Origin: Cymodocea nodosa
Lineage: Eukaryota; Streptophyta; Magnoliopsida; Alismatales; Cymodoceaceae
DNA: 64,000 bases
Direction: 5' to 3'
Assembly (NCBI GenBank): GCA_036874045.1
Contig: CM072339.1
Span: 13,833,501 to 13,897,500, forward strand
In this document: piece after piece, positions 33,381 through 45,513 of the stretch
Position numbering within the stretch: the stretch's first letter is position 1
Layout of the letters: the number at the start of each line of letters is the position of its first letter
Position numbers and translations under genes: made by a program
The notes under the pieces: generated by a model
The model's input: the letters and a program-made list of their open reading frames with translations, nothing else
Told to the model about the DNA's origin: nothing
Database searches by the model: none

Positions 33381-35480
33381 CCCATGATATAGCCTTTTTC
33401 TATTAAAAAAGTAGATAATCTTTCATATCATGATCTAGGAGCTTGCTTCAAACCATATAAGGCTTTCTTCAATTTATACACAAAGTCAGGATTTTTAATA
33501 TCTTCAAATCCAGGTGGTTGTTTTACATAGACTTCTTTATTAATTAAACCATTTAGAAATGCACTCTTTACATCCATTTGAAATAATTTAAAATTCATAT
33601 AACAAGCATAGGCCAACAATATTCTAATACTTTCTAAACTAGCCACAGGAGCAAATGTTTCATCATAATCTAGTCATTCTTCCTATGCATACCCTTGTGC
33701 AACTAATCTAGCTTTGTTCCTTATAACTTGACCAGTTTTGCTAGTTTTGTTTCTAAAGATCCACTTTGTACTTATTATGGACTGATTTTCTGGTGGAGAG
33801 ATTAATTCCCAAACATCATTTCTGATGAATTGATTTAGTTCTTCTTGCATTGTCACTATCCAATTTTCATCAAATAATGCTTCTTGTATATTCCTTAGTT
33901 TCACCATAGAAACAAACATACACATACTATTTAAATTTACTGAAGCTCTAGTTTTAACTCCCTCATTAATATTACCAATGACTTGAGTAATGGGATGTGA
34001 TGAAGAATAACGCCAATTTCTCTGATTTTCCTCAATATTCTCATCAACATTTGAAGGTCCATCACTTTCATCATTAGTTTGATCATTTAAGTTCATATTT
34101 TTGATTTTCTCAGATAGATCTTCAATCTCTCTATTGATCTCTAACTCTTTTGGATCATATCATCATTATCAGCTTTAGATTGAGATTCTCTAAAAGAATT
34201 TTCATTGAAGCTTATATGGAGGGTTTCTTCAATAGTTCTAGAAGTCTTGTTATATACTCCATAGGCTTTACTTCTAGTAGAGTAACCTACAAAATTTTTT
34301 TCATCCGCTTTGGCTTGAAATTTATCCCTTCTATCCTTAGTATTAAGTATAAAACACTTGCAGCCAAATGATTTCATATAGGAAATTTTTGGAACCCTAT
34401 TAAACATAATTTCAAAAGGAGTTTTATTAACATAAGGTCTTAAATGACTTCTGTTAATAACATAATAAGCTGTATTCACTACTTCAGCCCAAAGATTTTG
34501 AGGTAACTTATGTTCATTCAACATAGTTCTGGCCATCTCTTGAAGTGATCTATTCTTTCTCTCAACAACACCATTTTGTCACGGTGCTCTTGGAAAAGAA
34601 AATCTATGATCAATGTCATGCTTATTACAATAATTATCCATTTGATCATTATCAAATTCAGTACCATGATCACTCCTGAGTTTTTGAATAGAGACACTTT
34701 GTTCATTTTGAACAAAATTGCAAAACATTTTAAACTTTTCAAAAACTTCTGTCTTAGATGCTAGAAAATATACCCAAATGTATCTAGAGAAGTCATCTAC
34801 TAAAACAAATACATACCGTTTACCACCAAGACTCATGATTCTTGTTGGTCCAAATAGATCCATATGTATAAGTTCTAAGACTCTCTTGCTTGAAATATCA
34901 GTTTTGGATTTAAAAGAGTTTTTATGAAGTTTACCTAACTCACATGCATCACACATAAAGTCCTTTGAGTATTTAATCTTTGGTAAACCTCTCACTAAAT
35001 GTTTTCTACATAGTTTATGTAACAGTTTCATATTTATATGCCCAATCCTTCTATGCCACAGATATGCATCACTAGTTTCAGCTAGCAAACATGAATTTAA
35101 ATCAACTACACTAGAAGGTAAAGAAAAATACATACAGAACCTTTTCTTTTAGCAATAAACTTAATTTCATCTGTATTTTTATCAATAATTTTGCATACAT
35201 TATCTTCAAACACTACATAATATCCATTTTCAGTTAGTTTTATAATACTATGCAAATTAAATCCTAGGTTTTCTACATATAGTGCATTCGAAATAACACA
35301 AGTCGGAGTTATTTGGACATTGCCCATACCTATGATTTTATCTTTGCTTTTGTTTCCAAATGTTACACTCCCTTTCATGGTATTTGTAAAATTTTGTAGT
35401 AGACTTTTCTATCCAGTCATGTGACTTGACGCTCCACTGTCCAAGATCCATTTTGATGTTGTTTCCTCTTATAAAACAAA
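33381..35480 (-). pseudogene. pol: Copia pol of element M, first part (protease to mid-RT)
   Basis: Minus-strand order: protease DSGASSHMTG near 35435; GAG-pre-integrase LWHRRIGHINMKLL ... CDACELGK near 35060-34940; integrase Asp in HMDLFGPTR, Asp in LRSDHGTEF and Glu in VERKNRSLQ (34860-34540); RT from about 33760 with KARLVAQGY, MDVKSAFLNG and [10 protein letters not shown]. Stops include TGA near 34579 (FPRAPSQ region), one near 34141 and one after QAPRS at 33428. The frame resumes at 27899 beyond T. The zinc region and all three integrase residues are present. Confidence 0.9.
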
Positions 35481-37739
35481 TTAAGAAAAACTTTTTCTTG
35501 GTACCCAATGTTGTTGAGGACCAAGTTCATTAAACGCATATTTCTTCTTTTTGTTTAAAAATAGTTTAACATTATCATTTACATTCTTATTAGTTGTAAG
35601 TACTATAGACTTATTTTTAACATCATACTTACTTATAGCATTATTGCTCTTATAATCATTCTTTTTGTTTTCAGATGTAGTATAACCAAGGCCAAATCAA
35701 TTTTTATCTGATGTTAATTTATTTTGGTCATGCTCATACATTTCAGTGAGTTCATACTAAGATTTTGTAATAGTATCATCATTTTCTATACATACAAAAT
35801 CTTTTTCTGCACAAGAATTTTCAGATTTATCACATGTAGAATGAGTAATTGGTCTAACACTAATGTTTTGAATTACATGCTCGAGTTTCTGAATTTTTAG
35901 TTTACTACAATTGTTTGAAATTTTAGGAACATTAGAAACTGAATTTCTAAAACAAGAAACAAGATTTTTAGAAACATTAATAATCATGTTAGAAGTACAA
36001 TTTGACAAATCACATTGATTTTTATTATTATTACATGATTCATCCCTTGTAGTACCTACTTCTACATATTTATTACCTTGTTTCATGATAAAAGGAATTT
36101 TAGTCTTAGATTTACTTGAACTGCAACTAACAAATCATTTATTGGCTTGAGATTCAAGATATTCAAGATAATCAAATCCTAAGTCAAATTTATATGACAC
36201 CGTAGTGGTACTAGTTAGTTTGTCTAACTTAATTTGACTTAAATTCCATTTTTCAATGGTAGAATTTAAATCTAGCTCTCTCAGCTTTAATTTATCTATC
36301 TCTAATTCAAGTTCATTTATATTGTTTCTCAACATTTCATTTTCAGATTCTATCTTTAATTTTTTAGCATTTATATTCTGTATTTGGTCATGTAAGATAC
36401 ATTCATTAAATCTAAATTTATGCAAATCTCTAGCATGATTTTCATTATCACATTTAAACTTTTCTAAAGTAGTAGACAGGAAACTATTTTCTTCTTCCAC
36501 AATAGATAAAGAGTTTCTAATATTCTTATTTTCCAGTTTATAAACTTTAAGTTTTTGTAATAATGCACGATAAGTACATAATAATTCATCAAAGTTAAAA
36601 TTTGAATGACTTTCAAGATCAGATATTCCCTTAGACTCATCTGCCATGAAGCACACATGAGCAACGTCTTCTAACTCTTGTTCTCCTTCTAAATGTGAAG
36701 ATTTTGATGATGATTCCTTAGATTCAGACTCTTCAGATGTGTCATCCCAAGTGACCTTTAAAGCTTTTTTCTTGTAAAACTTCTTTTGAGTTTTCTGAGC
36801 TGTCTTCTTCTGATTTGTCCTACTTTGCTTTTCATTTTTCGTTATAGGACAATCTAGAGAAAGATGTCCAGGTTTCTTACAATTGTAACATACATACTTT
36901 CTGGATGAAGAATTATTGTCATTTAGTGATTTTGACGTTGAGGGTTTGTCATTTCTGTTCCTTTGTTGTTTCCTAGCATTCCATGCTTTTTTGAATTTCC
37001 TAGTTAGCAAAATCAAATCCTCATCAGAATCAGTAGATATATCAGAATGTGAATTAATTTTGAAGGCTATTTCTTTCTTCATTTTTGGTTTGTTGTGACT
37101 TAGTTATTCATTTAATTGAACTTCATAAGTTGTTAAGTTTCCTATAAGTTCATTCATGGTATAAACATTTAAATCTCATAATTCCTCTATTGATGTTACT
37201 TTCTGAGACCATTTAGAACTTAGGGATCTGAGAATTTTCCTCACCAAATCTTTCTGTTCAAAATTCTTTCCTAAGCATTTTAAAGAGTTTATGATATCAA
37301 GAAATCTGGAAAATATCTCAGAAATACTTTTGTCTACATGCATCTTAAAGAGTTCATACTTATGAATCAACATGTTTATTTTAGTCTCTTTAACATGAGA
37401 AGTACCTTCATGTGAAACTTCTAATGCATGCCACACCTCATAAGCAGATTTATATGTCGACACTTTACTGAACTGTTCATAACTTAATGCACAAAATAAA
37501 ATATTTAAGCCCTTAGCATTCAGAGTTTCATTTTCTTTTTCAGTAATTGTCCAAGTATTATAAGGGGTAGATAACAGAGTATATGGTTTAGAAATCATGA
37601 ACCACAACTTATGATCTATACTTTGAAGAAAAACAGTCATCCTATATTTCCAATATTCAAAATGTATTCCATCAAATAAAGGAGGACGATTAAGATTTTG
37701 GCCTTCATATAAAGAAAAATTACCATTTCCAGTAGCCAT
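35481..37739 (-). pseudogene. gag: gag of element M
   Basis: ATG at 37739 (MATGNGNFSLYEGQNLNRPP) to TAA at 35481-35483, one unshifted frame of 753 codons with stops near 37176, 37080, 36135 and 35757. Retrotransposon gag core 37690-37200. CCHC knuckle intact (CYNCKKPGHLSLDC, near 36890-36850). Then a Lys-rich segment, a Ser/Glu acidic patch and long coiled coils (36500-36200). Ends with LGPQQHW just before the stop. Large, about 750-residue Gag with a C-terminal extension is typical of Sireviruses. Confidence 0.9.
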
Positions 37740-37925
37740 CTTACCTTAGATTTTTCAACCTATTTGATTTTAAATAGTCTAAAAACTTTAAAACAACTTG
37801 AGCCTTAAATCAAGAAAGTTAAATGTATGCTCAGATATTAATGTCTATTTAAAAACAAGGAAGGTAGAATAAGCAATGATATTAAATAAGTTGGTATCAA
37901 TTTTATATCAAAGATTATTAACCAA

Positions 37926-37939
37926 GCTCTGATACCACT
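37926..37939 (-). promoter_or_regulatory. Primer-binding site (initiator tRNA-Met) of element M
   Basis: On the minus strand AAGTGGTATCAGAGC directly follows the LTR, a perfect TGGTATCAGAGC. Confidence 0.9.
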
Positions 37940-39492
37940 TGTAGGATCGTATGGCTACACAAGAGAGGGGGTGAATTGTGTTTTTCAATATTTTTGAATA
38001 TAATTGAAACTTTAAAACTCTAAAACAATTCGAGACATTGTTTTCGTAAAATCATTTTTATTCAAGGTTTCAATTACAATATACAATTCAATTCTCCTCA
38101 GAAATTGTAGATGTAAGTATATCTCGATACCATTTATCATCTAAACAATTTCATAACTACAAATAGAGAAAAGTAATTTGCGGAATTTAAAACATTTCTC
38201 CCTGTTTGAGATCTTTCTTCTTTTTCTTCTTCTTCTTTCTTCTTTAGCAATTCTTCAGTGACGAATATCTTGTCTTTTTATACTTCACTGAATTTGCTTT
38301 CTTCTGATACTTTAAATCTTCAGTGACGTAAATCTTACCTTTTTATGCTTCACTGAATTTTCTTCCACCTGAGAGTTTTTCCCTGAAGAGGTTTTTTTGA
38401 TCCCTGAAAAGATTTTTCGTTTTGTACGTAGGGATAATTTTATCAATGAGAATTCTATGCCTTTTATACTGTATCTTCATTTCATGTATATCCTCCACGT
38501 TTAATCACTACCAGTTTTCCACTTCTCCACGTCTTTTCTTTTTCCTTCATCGAAATACACACGTTCTGACCGACGTTTACATTTCGAATTTTCTTTAATC
38601 ATTAGTCTTAGATCTCTGAAAAATTTCCTGCAAAATAAACTTTCTCGTCCAAAATTTTTCATCTGTATAATAAGAAGTCATTACTTTAATGTTAACTAAA
38701 TGAGTAACAGAAGTATATATATATAACTTAACGTTTCTAACTTAACGAGTTCCTTATGTGCCAATTCACGTGACTAGTATCGTAGCTAACTCAACGAACT
38801 AAGTTCGTGGTGTTACGCTAACTCAACGAACCATCTCCGTTGTATTACGGTAACTCAACGAACCAGTGAAAAACAAATTTTTTTATAATAAGAATTTTAC
38901 CACGTGCAAAAATAACAACTTAAGTTTATAACGTTAACCTAACGCATTGCCTTAGTGTTTAATGTAGCAACTCAACGCGTTTAGTTATGTTAACTTAATG
39001 AGTTAAATATGTGCACCTCACGTGATACAATATAACATTCGTAACTTATAATTTCTCCTCGTGTATAACACTAACTTAACGAGTTGTCTAAACTTTTACT
39101 CACTAACTTAATGAGTTCTCACGTGACCTAATTTAACCTTTAAGCCTTTAACTTAATGAGTTCTCACGTGATCTCTATACAAACAAAACTCTAATTTAAC
39201 GAGTTATCTAAACGTGCACTATACATGATATAGAAAATATAACTTTAAAACATATCATGCTTTTCAATAAAAACACATGTTAACTTAACATTTAGTTAAA
39301 TGAGAAATTAATGCAATGAAACGACTAGTTATTAACTTAGTATAATTTTAGATCTAATATAGACAAATATTTATATCAGTAAACTTTTTCTATATTAATT
39401 GATGATTTTAGTTTCTTTTCACAAGCAATAGTAATTGAGCAAATATGATTATTTTCTTTTAACACACATCATCAAAACAAAAATACTCAACA
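37940..39492 (-). repeat. 5' LTR of element M
   Basis: Plus-strand ends TGTAGGATCGTATGG and AAATACTCAACA. TAACTTAACGAGT and CACGTG units at 38700-39200. TATATATA near 38716-38724. 1553 bp. Confidence 0.92.
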
Positions 39493-41397
39493 AAGAGACT
39501 AAGATTAACATGTTAATTCATAAATATGAACTCTTTAAGATGCGTGAAGACGAAAGTATTTCTGAGATGTTTTCTGGATTCCTTGATTTCATAAACTCTT
39601 TAAAATGCTTAAGAAAGAATTTTGAACAGAAGGATTTGGTGTGGAAAATTCTTAGATCCTTGAGTTCTAAATGATCTCAAAAAGTGACATCAATTGAGGA
39701 ATCACGAGATTTAAATGTTTATACCATAAATGAACTTATAGGAAGCTTAACTGCTTATGAAGTTCAATTAAATGATTCACTGAGTCACAACAAATTAAAA
39801 TTGAAGAAAGAAATAGCCTTCAAAATTAATTCAGATTCTGAAATATCTACTGATTCTGATAAGGATTTGATTTTGCTGACTAGGAAATTCAAGAAAGCAT
39901 GGAAAGCTAGGAAACAACATTGGAACAGAAATGATAAACCCTCAACATCAAAATCACTGAATGATAAGAATTCTTCATCTAGAAAGTATGTATGTTACAA
40001 TTGTAAGAAATCTGAACATCTTTCTCTAGATTGTCCTATAAGGAAAAATGAAAAGCATAGTGGGACAAATCAGAAGAAGATGGCTCAGAAATCTCAGAAA
40101 AAGTTTTATAAGAAAAAGGCTTTGAAGGTCACTTGGGATGATACGTCAGAAGAGTTTAATCTAAGGAATTATCATCAAAATCTTCACATTAAGAAGAAGA
40201 AAAGGAGTTAGAAGATGTTGCTCATGTGTGCTTCATGGTCGATGAGTGAGTAATATCTGATCTTGAAAGTCATTTAGATTTTAACTTTAATGAATTATTA
40301 TGTGTTTATCATGCATTATAACAAAAACTTAAAGCTTGTAAACTGAAAAATAAGAATATTAGAAACTCTTTGACCATAATGGAAGAAGAAAATTGTTTCC
40401 TATCTACTACTTTAGAAAAGTTTATATGTGATAATGAAAATCATGCTAGAGATTTGCATAAATTTAGATTTAATGAATGTGTCTTGCATGAATAAATACA
40501 GAATATAAATGCTGAAAAATTAAAGATAGAATCTAAAAATGAAATGTTGAGAAACAACATAAATGATCTTGAGTTAGAGATTGATAGATTAAAAATGAGA
40601 GAGCTAGATTTAAATTCCACCATTGAGAAATGAAATTTAAGTCAAAGTAAGTTAGACAAACTAACTAGTACCTCTGCGGTGTCATATAAATTTGTCTTAG
40701 GATTTGATTATCCCAAATATCCTGAATCTCAAGCCAATAAAGGATTTATTAGTTGTAGTTCAAGTAAATCTAAGACTAAAATTCCTTTTATCATGAAATA
40801 ATGTAATAAATATGTAGAAGTAGGTACTTCGAGGGATGAATCATGCAGCAATAATATAAACCAATGTGATTTATCTAAATGTACTTCTAACATGACTATC
40901 AATGTTTCAAAAAATCTTGTTTCTTATTTTGGAAATTCAATCACTAATGTTTCAAAAATGTCAAACAATCGTAGTAAACTGAAAATTCAGAAACCTGAGC
41001 ATGAAATTCAAAACTTTGGTGTTAGACTAATTACTTATTCTACATGTTCTTTATCTGAAAATTCTTGTGGAGAAAAAGATTTTGTATTACTGAAAATTCA
41101 AATACAAGTACAAAATCTTGGTATGAACTTATTGAAATGTATGAGCATGACCAAAATAAATTAACATCTGATAAAAATTGGTTTGGTCTTGGTTATACTA
41201 CATCTGAAAACAAAAAGAATGATTATAAGAGTAATAATGCTATAAGTAAGTATGATGCTAATGATAAATCGTTAGTACTTACAACTAATAAGAATGTAAA
41301 TGATAATGTTAAACTATTTTTAAATAAAAAGAAGAAATATGTGTTTAATGAACTTGGTCCTCAACAACATTGGGTAACAAGGAACAGTTCTTCTTAA
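39493..41397 (+). pseudogene. gag: gag of element O, remaining part
   Basis: Resumes after the AAGAG duplication with TKINMLIHKYELFKM. The zinc knuckle CYNCKKSEHLSLDC (near 39994) keeps C-C-H-C but has Gly to Glu before His. A one-base loss near 40152 shifts the frame, stops accumulate through the coiled region, and a further shift lies near 41085. It ends at TAA 41395-41397 after LGPQQHW. TGA at 39672-39674 (SK*SQK) is shared with element B. Confidence 0.87.
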
Positions 41398-43571
41398 TTT
41401 GTTTTGTAGGAGGAAATAACATCAAAATAGATCTTGGATAGTGGAGCATCAAGTCACATGACTGGACAGAAAAGTCCACTACAAAATTTTACAAATACCA
41501 AGAAAGAAAATATTACCTTTGGAAACAAAATCAAGGATAAAATCATAGGTATGGGCAATGTTCAAATAACTCCTACTTGTGTTATTTCAAATGTACTATA
41601 TGTAGAAAACCTAGGATTTAATTTGCTGAGTGTTATAAAACTAATTGATAATGGATATTATGTATTATTTGAAGATGATGTATGCAAAATTATTGATAAA
41701 AGTATAGATGAAATTAAGTTTATTGCTAAAAGAAAAGGTTCTATATGTATTTTATCTTTACCTTCTAGTGTAGTTGATTTAAATTCATGTTTCTAGTTGA
41801 AACTAGTGATGCATATCTGTGGTATAGAAGGATCAGGCATATAAATATGAAATTATTGCATAAATTATCTAGAAAACATTTAGTGAGAGGTTTACCAAAG
41901 ATTAAATACTCAAAGGACTTTATGTGTGATGCATGTGAGTTAGGTAAACTTCACAAAAACTCTTTTAAATCCAAAACAGATATATTAAGCAAGAGAGTCT
42001 TAGAACTTATACATATAGATCCATTTGGACCAACAAGAATCATGAGTTTTGGTGGTAAACGATATGTATTTGTTTTAGTAGATGACTTCTCTAAATACAC
42101 TTGGGTATATTTTCTAGCATCTAAGATAGAAGTTTTTGAAAAGTTTAAAATGTTTTGCAATCTTGTTCAAAATGAACAAAGTGTCTCTATTCAAAAACTT
42201 AAGAGTGATCATGGTACTGAATTTGATAATGATCAAATGGATAATTATTGTAAAGATCGTGGCATTGATCACATATTTTCTTTTCCAAGAGCACCATCTC
42301 AAATTGGTGTTGTTGAGAGAAAGAATAGATCACTTCAGGAAATGGCCAGAACTATGTTAAATGAACATAATTTACCTCAAAATCTTTAGGCTGAAGTAGT
42401 AAATACAGCTTGTTATATTATTAACAGAAGTCACTTAAGATCTCTTGTTAATAAAACTCCTTTTGAAATTATGTTTGATAGGGTTCCAAAAATTTTCTAT
42501 ATGAAACCATTTGGCTGCAAGTGTTTTATTCTTAATACTAAGGATAAAATGGATAAATTTCAAGCCAAAGCGGATGAAAGAATTTTTATAGGTTACTCTA
42601 CTAGAAGTAAAGCCTATAGAGTATATAATAAGAGTTTTAGAACAATTGAAGAAACCCTTCATGTAAGCTTCAATGAAAATTCTTTTAGAGAATCTCAATC
42701 TAAAGCTGATAATGATGATATGATCAATTTCCTAAAAGAATTAGAGATCAATAGAGAGATTGAAGATTTATTTGAGAAAATCAAAAATATGAACTTAAAT
42801 AATCAAACTAATGATGAAAGTGATGTACCTCCCGTTGTTGATGAGAATATTGAGGAAAATCAGAGAAATTGGCGTTATTCTTCATCACATCCCATCACTC
42901 AAGTCATTGGTAATATTAATGATGGAGTTAAAATTAGAGCTTCAGTAAATTTAAATAGTATGTGTATGTTTGTTTCTATGGTGGAACCAAAGAATATAGA
43001 AGAAGCATTATCTAATGAAAATTGAATAGTGGCAATGCAAGAAGAACTAAATCAATTCATTAGAAATGATGTTTGGGAATTAGTCTCTCCACCAAAACAT
43101 CAGTCTATAATAGGTACAAAGTGGATCTTTAGAAACAAAATCAATGAGACTGGTCTGGTTATAAGAAACAAAGCTAGATTAGTTGCACAAGGGTATACAT
43201 AGGAAGGACTAGATTATGATGAAACATTTTCTCTTGTGGCTAGGTTAGAAAGTATTAGAATATTATTGGTTTTTGCTTGTTATATGGATTTTAAACTATA
43301 TCAAATGGATGTAAAGAGTGCATTTCTAAATGGTTTAATTAATGAAGAAGTTTATGTAAAACAACCAGCTGGATTTGAAGATATTAAAAATCCTGATTTT
43401 GTGTATAAATTGAAGAAAGCCTTATATGGTTTGAAGCAAACACCTAGATCGTGGTATGAAAGGTTGTCTACTTTTTTAATAGAACAAGAATATATCATGG
43501 GAAAAGTAGACCATACTCTATTTATTAAGAGAGATGATAAAGATCAGATTGTTGTTCAAATATATGTGGAT
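41398..43571 (+). pseudogene. pol: Copia pol of element O, first part (protease to RT active site)
   Basis: Protease DSGASSHMTGQ near 41437, preceded by a TAG in place of Trp. GAG-pre-integrase near 41815-41940 with the first His of the zinc motif changed (LWYRRIRH for LWHRR.GH) and CDACELGK kept. Integrase Asp in HIDPFGPTR, Asp in LKSDHGTEF, Glu in VERKNRSLQ (42015-42330). RT from about 43020 with KARLVAQGY, MDVKSAFLNG and LYGLKQTPRSWY. The frame is cut inside the catalytic YVDD by solo LTR S and resumes at 44746. Stops near 42388, 43024 and 43200. Confidence 0.9.
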
Positions 43572-44745
43572 TGTTAGGTATTTAATTTTGATGATATATG
43601 CTTTATTAATGTTTTTAAATAAGTTTACATAATATTCTCTAAGTATAATAGTTAACAGATTATCGGAAAGTTTCATTTTTATGTTGGATAAATTAAAGAT
43701 TTCTGAAGAGTTAGATTTGCAATAGTTAAACTTTCAGATAGTTAACGTCTCATTTTTGTCAAATACTTTATGTTAAAAACTCGTATAGTTAAGTTATCTG
43801 CACGTGTGTTTTTAATGTTTTAAGTTGTCACGTGATTTCCATGTGCGTTCGGTAATGAAAAATCGAATAGTTAGATAACTGTTCGAGTTTTTATACGTAT
43901 GGATAGATAACTATTCGAGTTTTATAAAAGGACTAACAACTAGATAAGTTTCTTTATTTAGTTGCGTGTTTTGTAGGTGCAAAAAACTCAAAGAGTTAAA
44001 GGATAAGTGTTCAAGTTTTATAGGACTTAAAGGATAAGTGTTCGACTAAATCAAAGACTTAGAAGATATTCTACAAGACTTCAAGAAGATAAAGTTTCAG
44101 TGAATCTACGAAGTGGAGATCGTGGAAATTCAAAATGTTAGTGGAGAAAGTAGAAATTCAAATAGAAAGTAATTTGGATTAAAGAGAAAATTAGTACGTG
44201 GATTATGGATTAAGTGGATGAACATGTTGAACGTGAAAGACAACAGAGTTCGACTACAAATAGAGAGTACGAGCTACATTACAGTAGGGGATCCCAATCT
44301 CGAAAACCAAGTCTGAATATTCAATTTGGATCCCTAACTGAAAAGTTAAGTTTGAATATTCATATTTTGAAAGGTTCTCCAACATCAGAAGTTCAAAATT
44401 CCAAGCAATTTCAGAAAAGGAGTTGCAAACGTAAGAAGTCTAGAAATTTGACAATAGGAGAAGAAGAGATATAGAAGTTGAGCAAAGACAAAGAAAGATC
44501 AGGTTTTATACAATTCGAAATTAGTTTTCAATAAGAGCTTTATTGTTATATTCGAATTGTATATCGAACATTTCTGTATCAAAACTGTCAAGAAGGGAAT
44601 TGAGCTGAAAAGATATTGTAAATTTTGTCCTTACATAAAGAATAGAATTTCATTTATGAGTGTTTTGTGCTCTTGTTTTATCCACTAGTATTTTAATTAC
44701 TAAAGACACAATTCACCCCCCTCTTGTGATATAGACGATCCTACA
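43572..44745 (+). repeat. Solo LTR S of a second copia family
   Basis: TGTTAGGTATTTAATTTTG ... AGACGATCCTACA, flanked by exact TGGAT duplications (43567-43571, 44746-44750) and with no internal region, so it is the product of LTR-LTR recombination. It differs from the O/M/B LTRs in most of U3 but shares their CACCCCCCTCTTGTG...ACGATCCTACA end. Bases 43798-43985 match the middle of gypsy LTR2. An 86-codon frame at 44214-44474 is not considered a gene. Confidence 0.9.
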
Positions 44746-45513
44746 TGGATGACATAATCTTTGGAGCAACTTCTGATAAATTGATAAAAATATTTTCTAA
44801 GGAGATGTCTAGTTAGTTTGAAATGAGTATGATAGGAGAACTTTCATATTTTCTAAGACTTCAAATTAAGCAAATGGATAAAGGTATATTTTTAAATCAG
44901 GAAAATATGTAGATGAAATGCTTAAGAAATTTAATTTTAGTGATACAAGAATTTGAGGAACTCCTATGAGTACTTCTTTAAAGTTAGATATTGATGACAT
45001 AGGAAAATCAATAGATCAAAGAAAATACAGAAGTATGATTGATTCTTTACTTTATTTGACAACTAGTAAACCTGATATTATGTTTGCTGTGTGTGCTTGT
45101 GCTAGATTTCAATCTAATCCTAAAGAATCACACTCAATTGCTGTTAAAAGAATATTTAGATATATACATGGAACTAAAAATTTCAGACTATATTATTCTA
45201 AGGATAGTTCAATAGATCTTATAGGATATACTGATGTTGATTATGCAAGATCTAAGTTTGATAGAAAAAGTACTAGTGGCACATGTCAATTATTGGGAAA
45301 TAATTTGGTGTCATGGTTTAGTAAAAAGCAAAACTGTGTAGCACTTTCAACCATTGAAGCTGAATATATTGCTACTGCATTGTGTTGCACTTAGATTCTA
45401 TGGATAAGGCAAACTTTAGAGGACTTTGGATTATCTTATGATACAACTAAGATTTATATTGACAGCAGTTCTGCAATAAATCTTTCCAAAAATCCTGTAT
45501 TGCATTCTAGAGC
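44746..45513 (+). pseudogene. pol: Copia pol of element O, second part (RT end, RNase H)
   Basis: Begins with the second half of [10 protein letters not shown], has a frameshift near 44908, then RT thumb and RNase H (44966-45394: RPD-type KPDIMFAVCACARFQSN, STIEAEYIA). TAG near 45392. The frame is cut at LHSRA by insertion of B; the last about 90 codons of RNase H are lost. Confidence 0.88.

Larger units (their letters stand above)
20977..39492 (-). mobile_element. Sirevirus-type copia element M (minus strand, contains T)
   Basis: Bounded by LTRs 20977-22499 and 37940-39492 in reverse orientation, with exact AAGAG target duplications at 20972-20976 and 39493-39497, inside the gag of O. It reads on the minus strand as LTR, primer site, gag, pol (split by T), spacer, ORF3, purine tracts, LTR. 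It is the most complete pol-plus-ORF3 copy in the window. LTRs differ by about 6 percent over the first 240 bases by hand count. Confidence 0.93.

Noticed and set aside
44214-44474. 86-codon frame
   Set aside because: Inside solo LTR S; composition follows the LTR, no recognisable domain.
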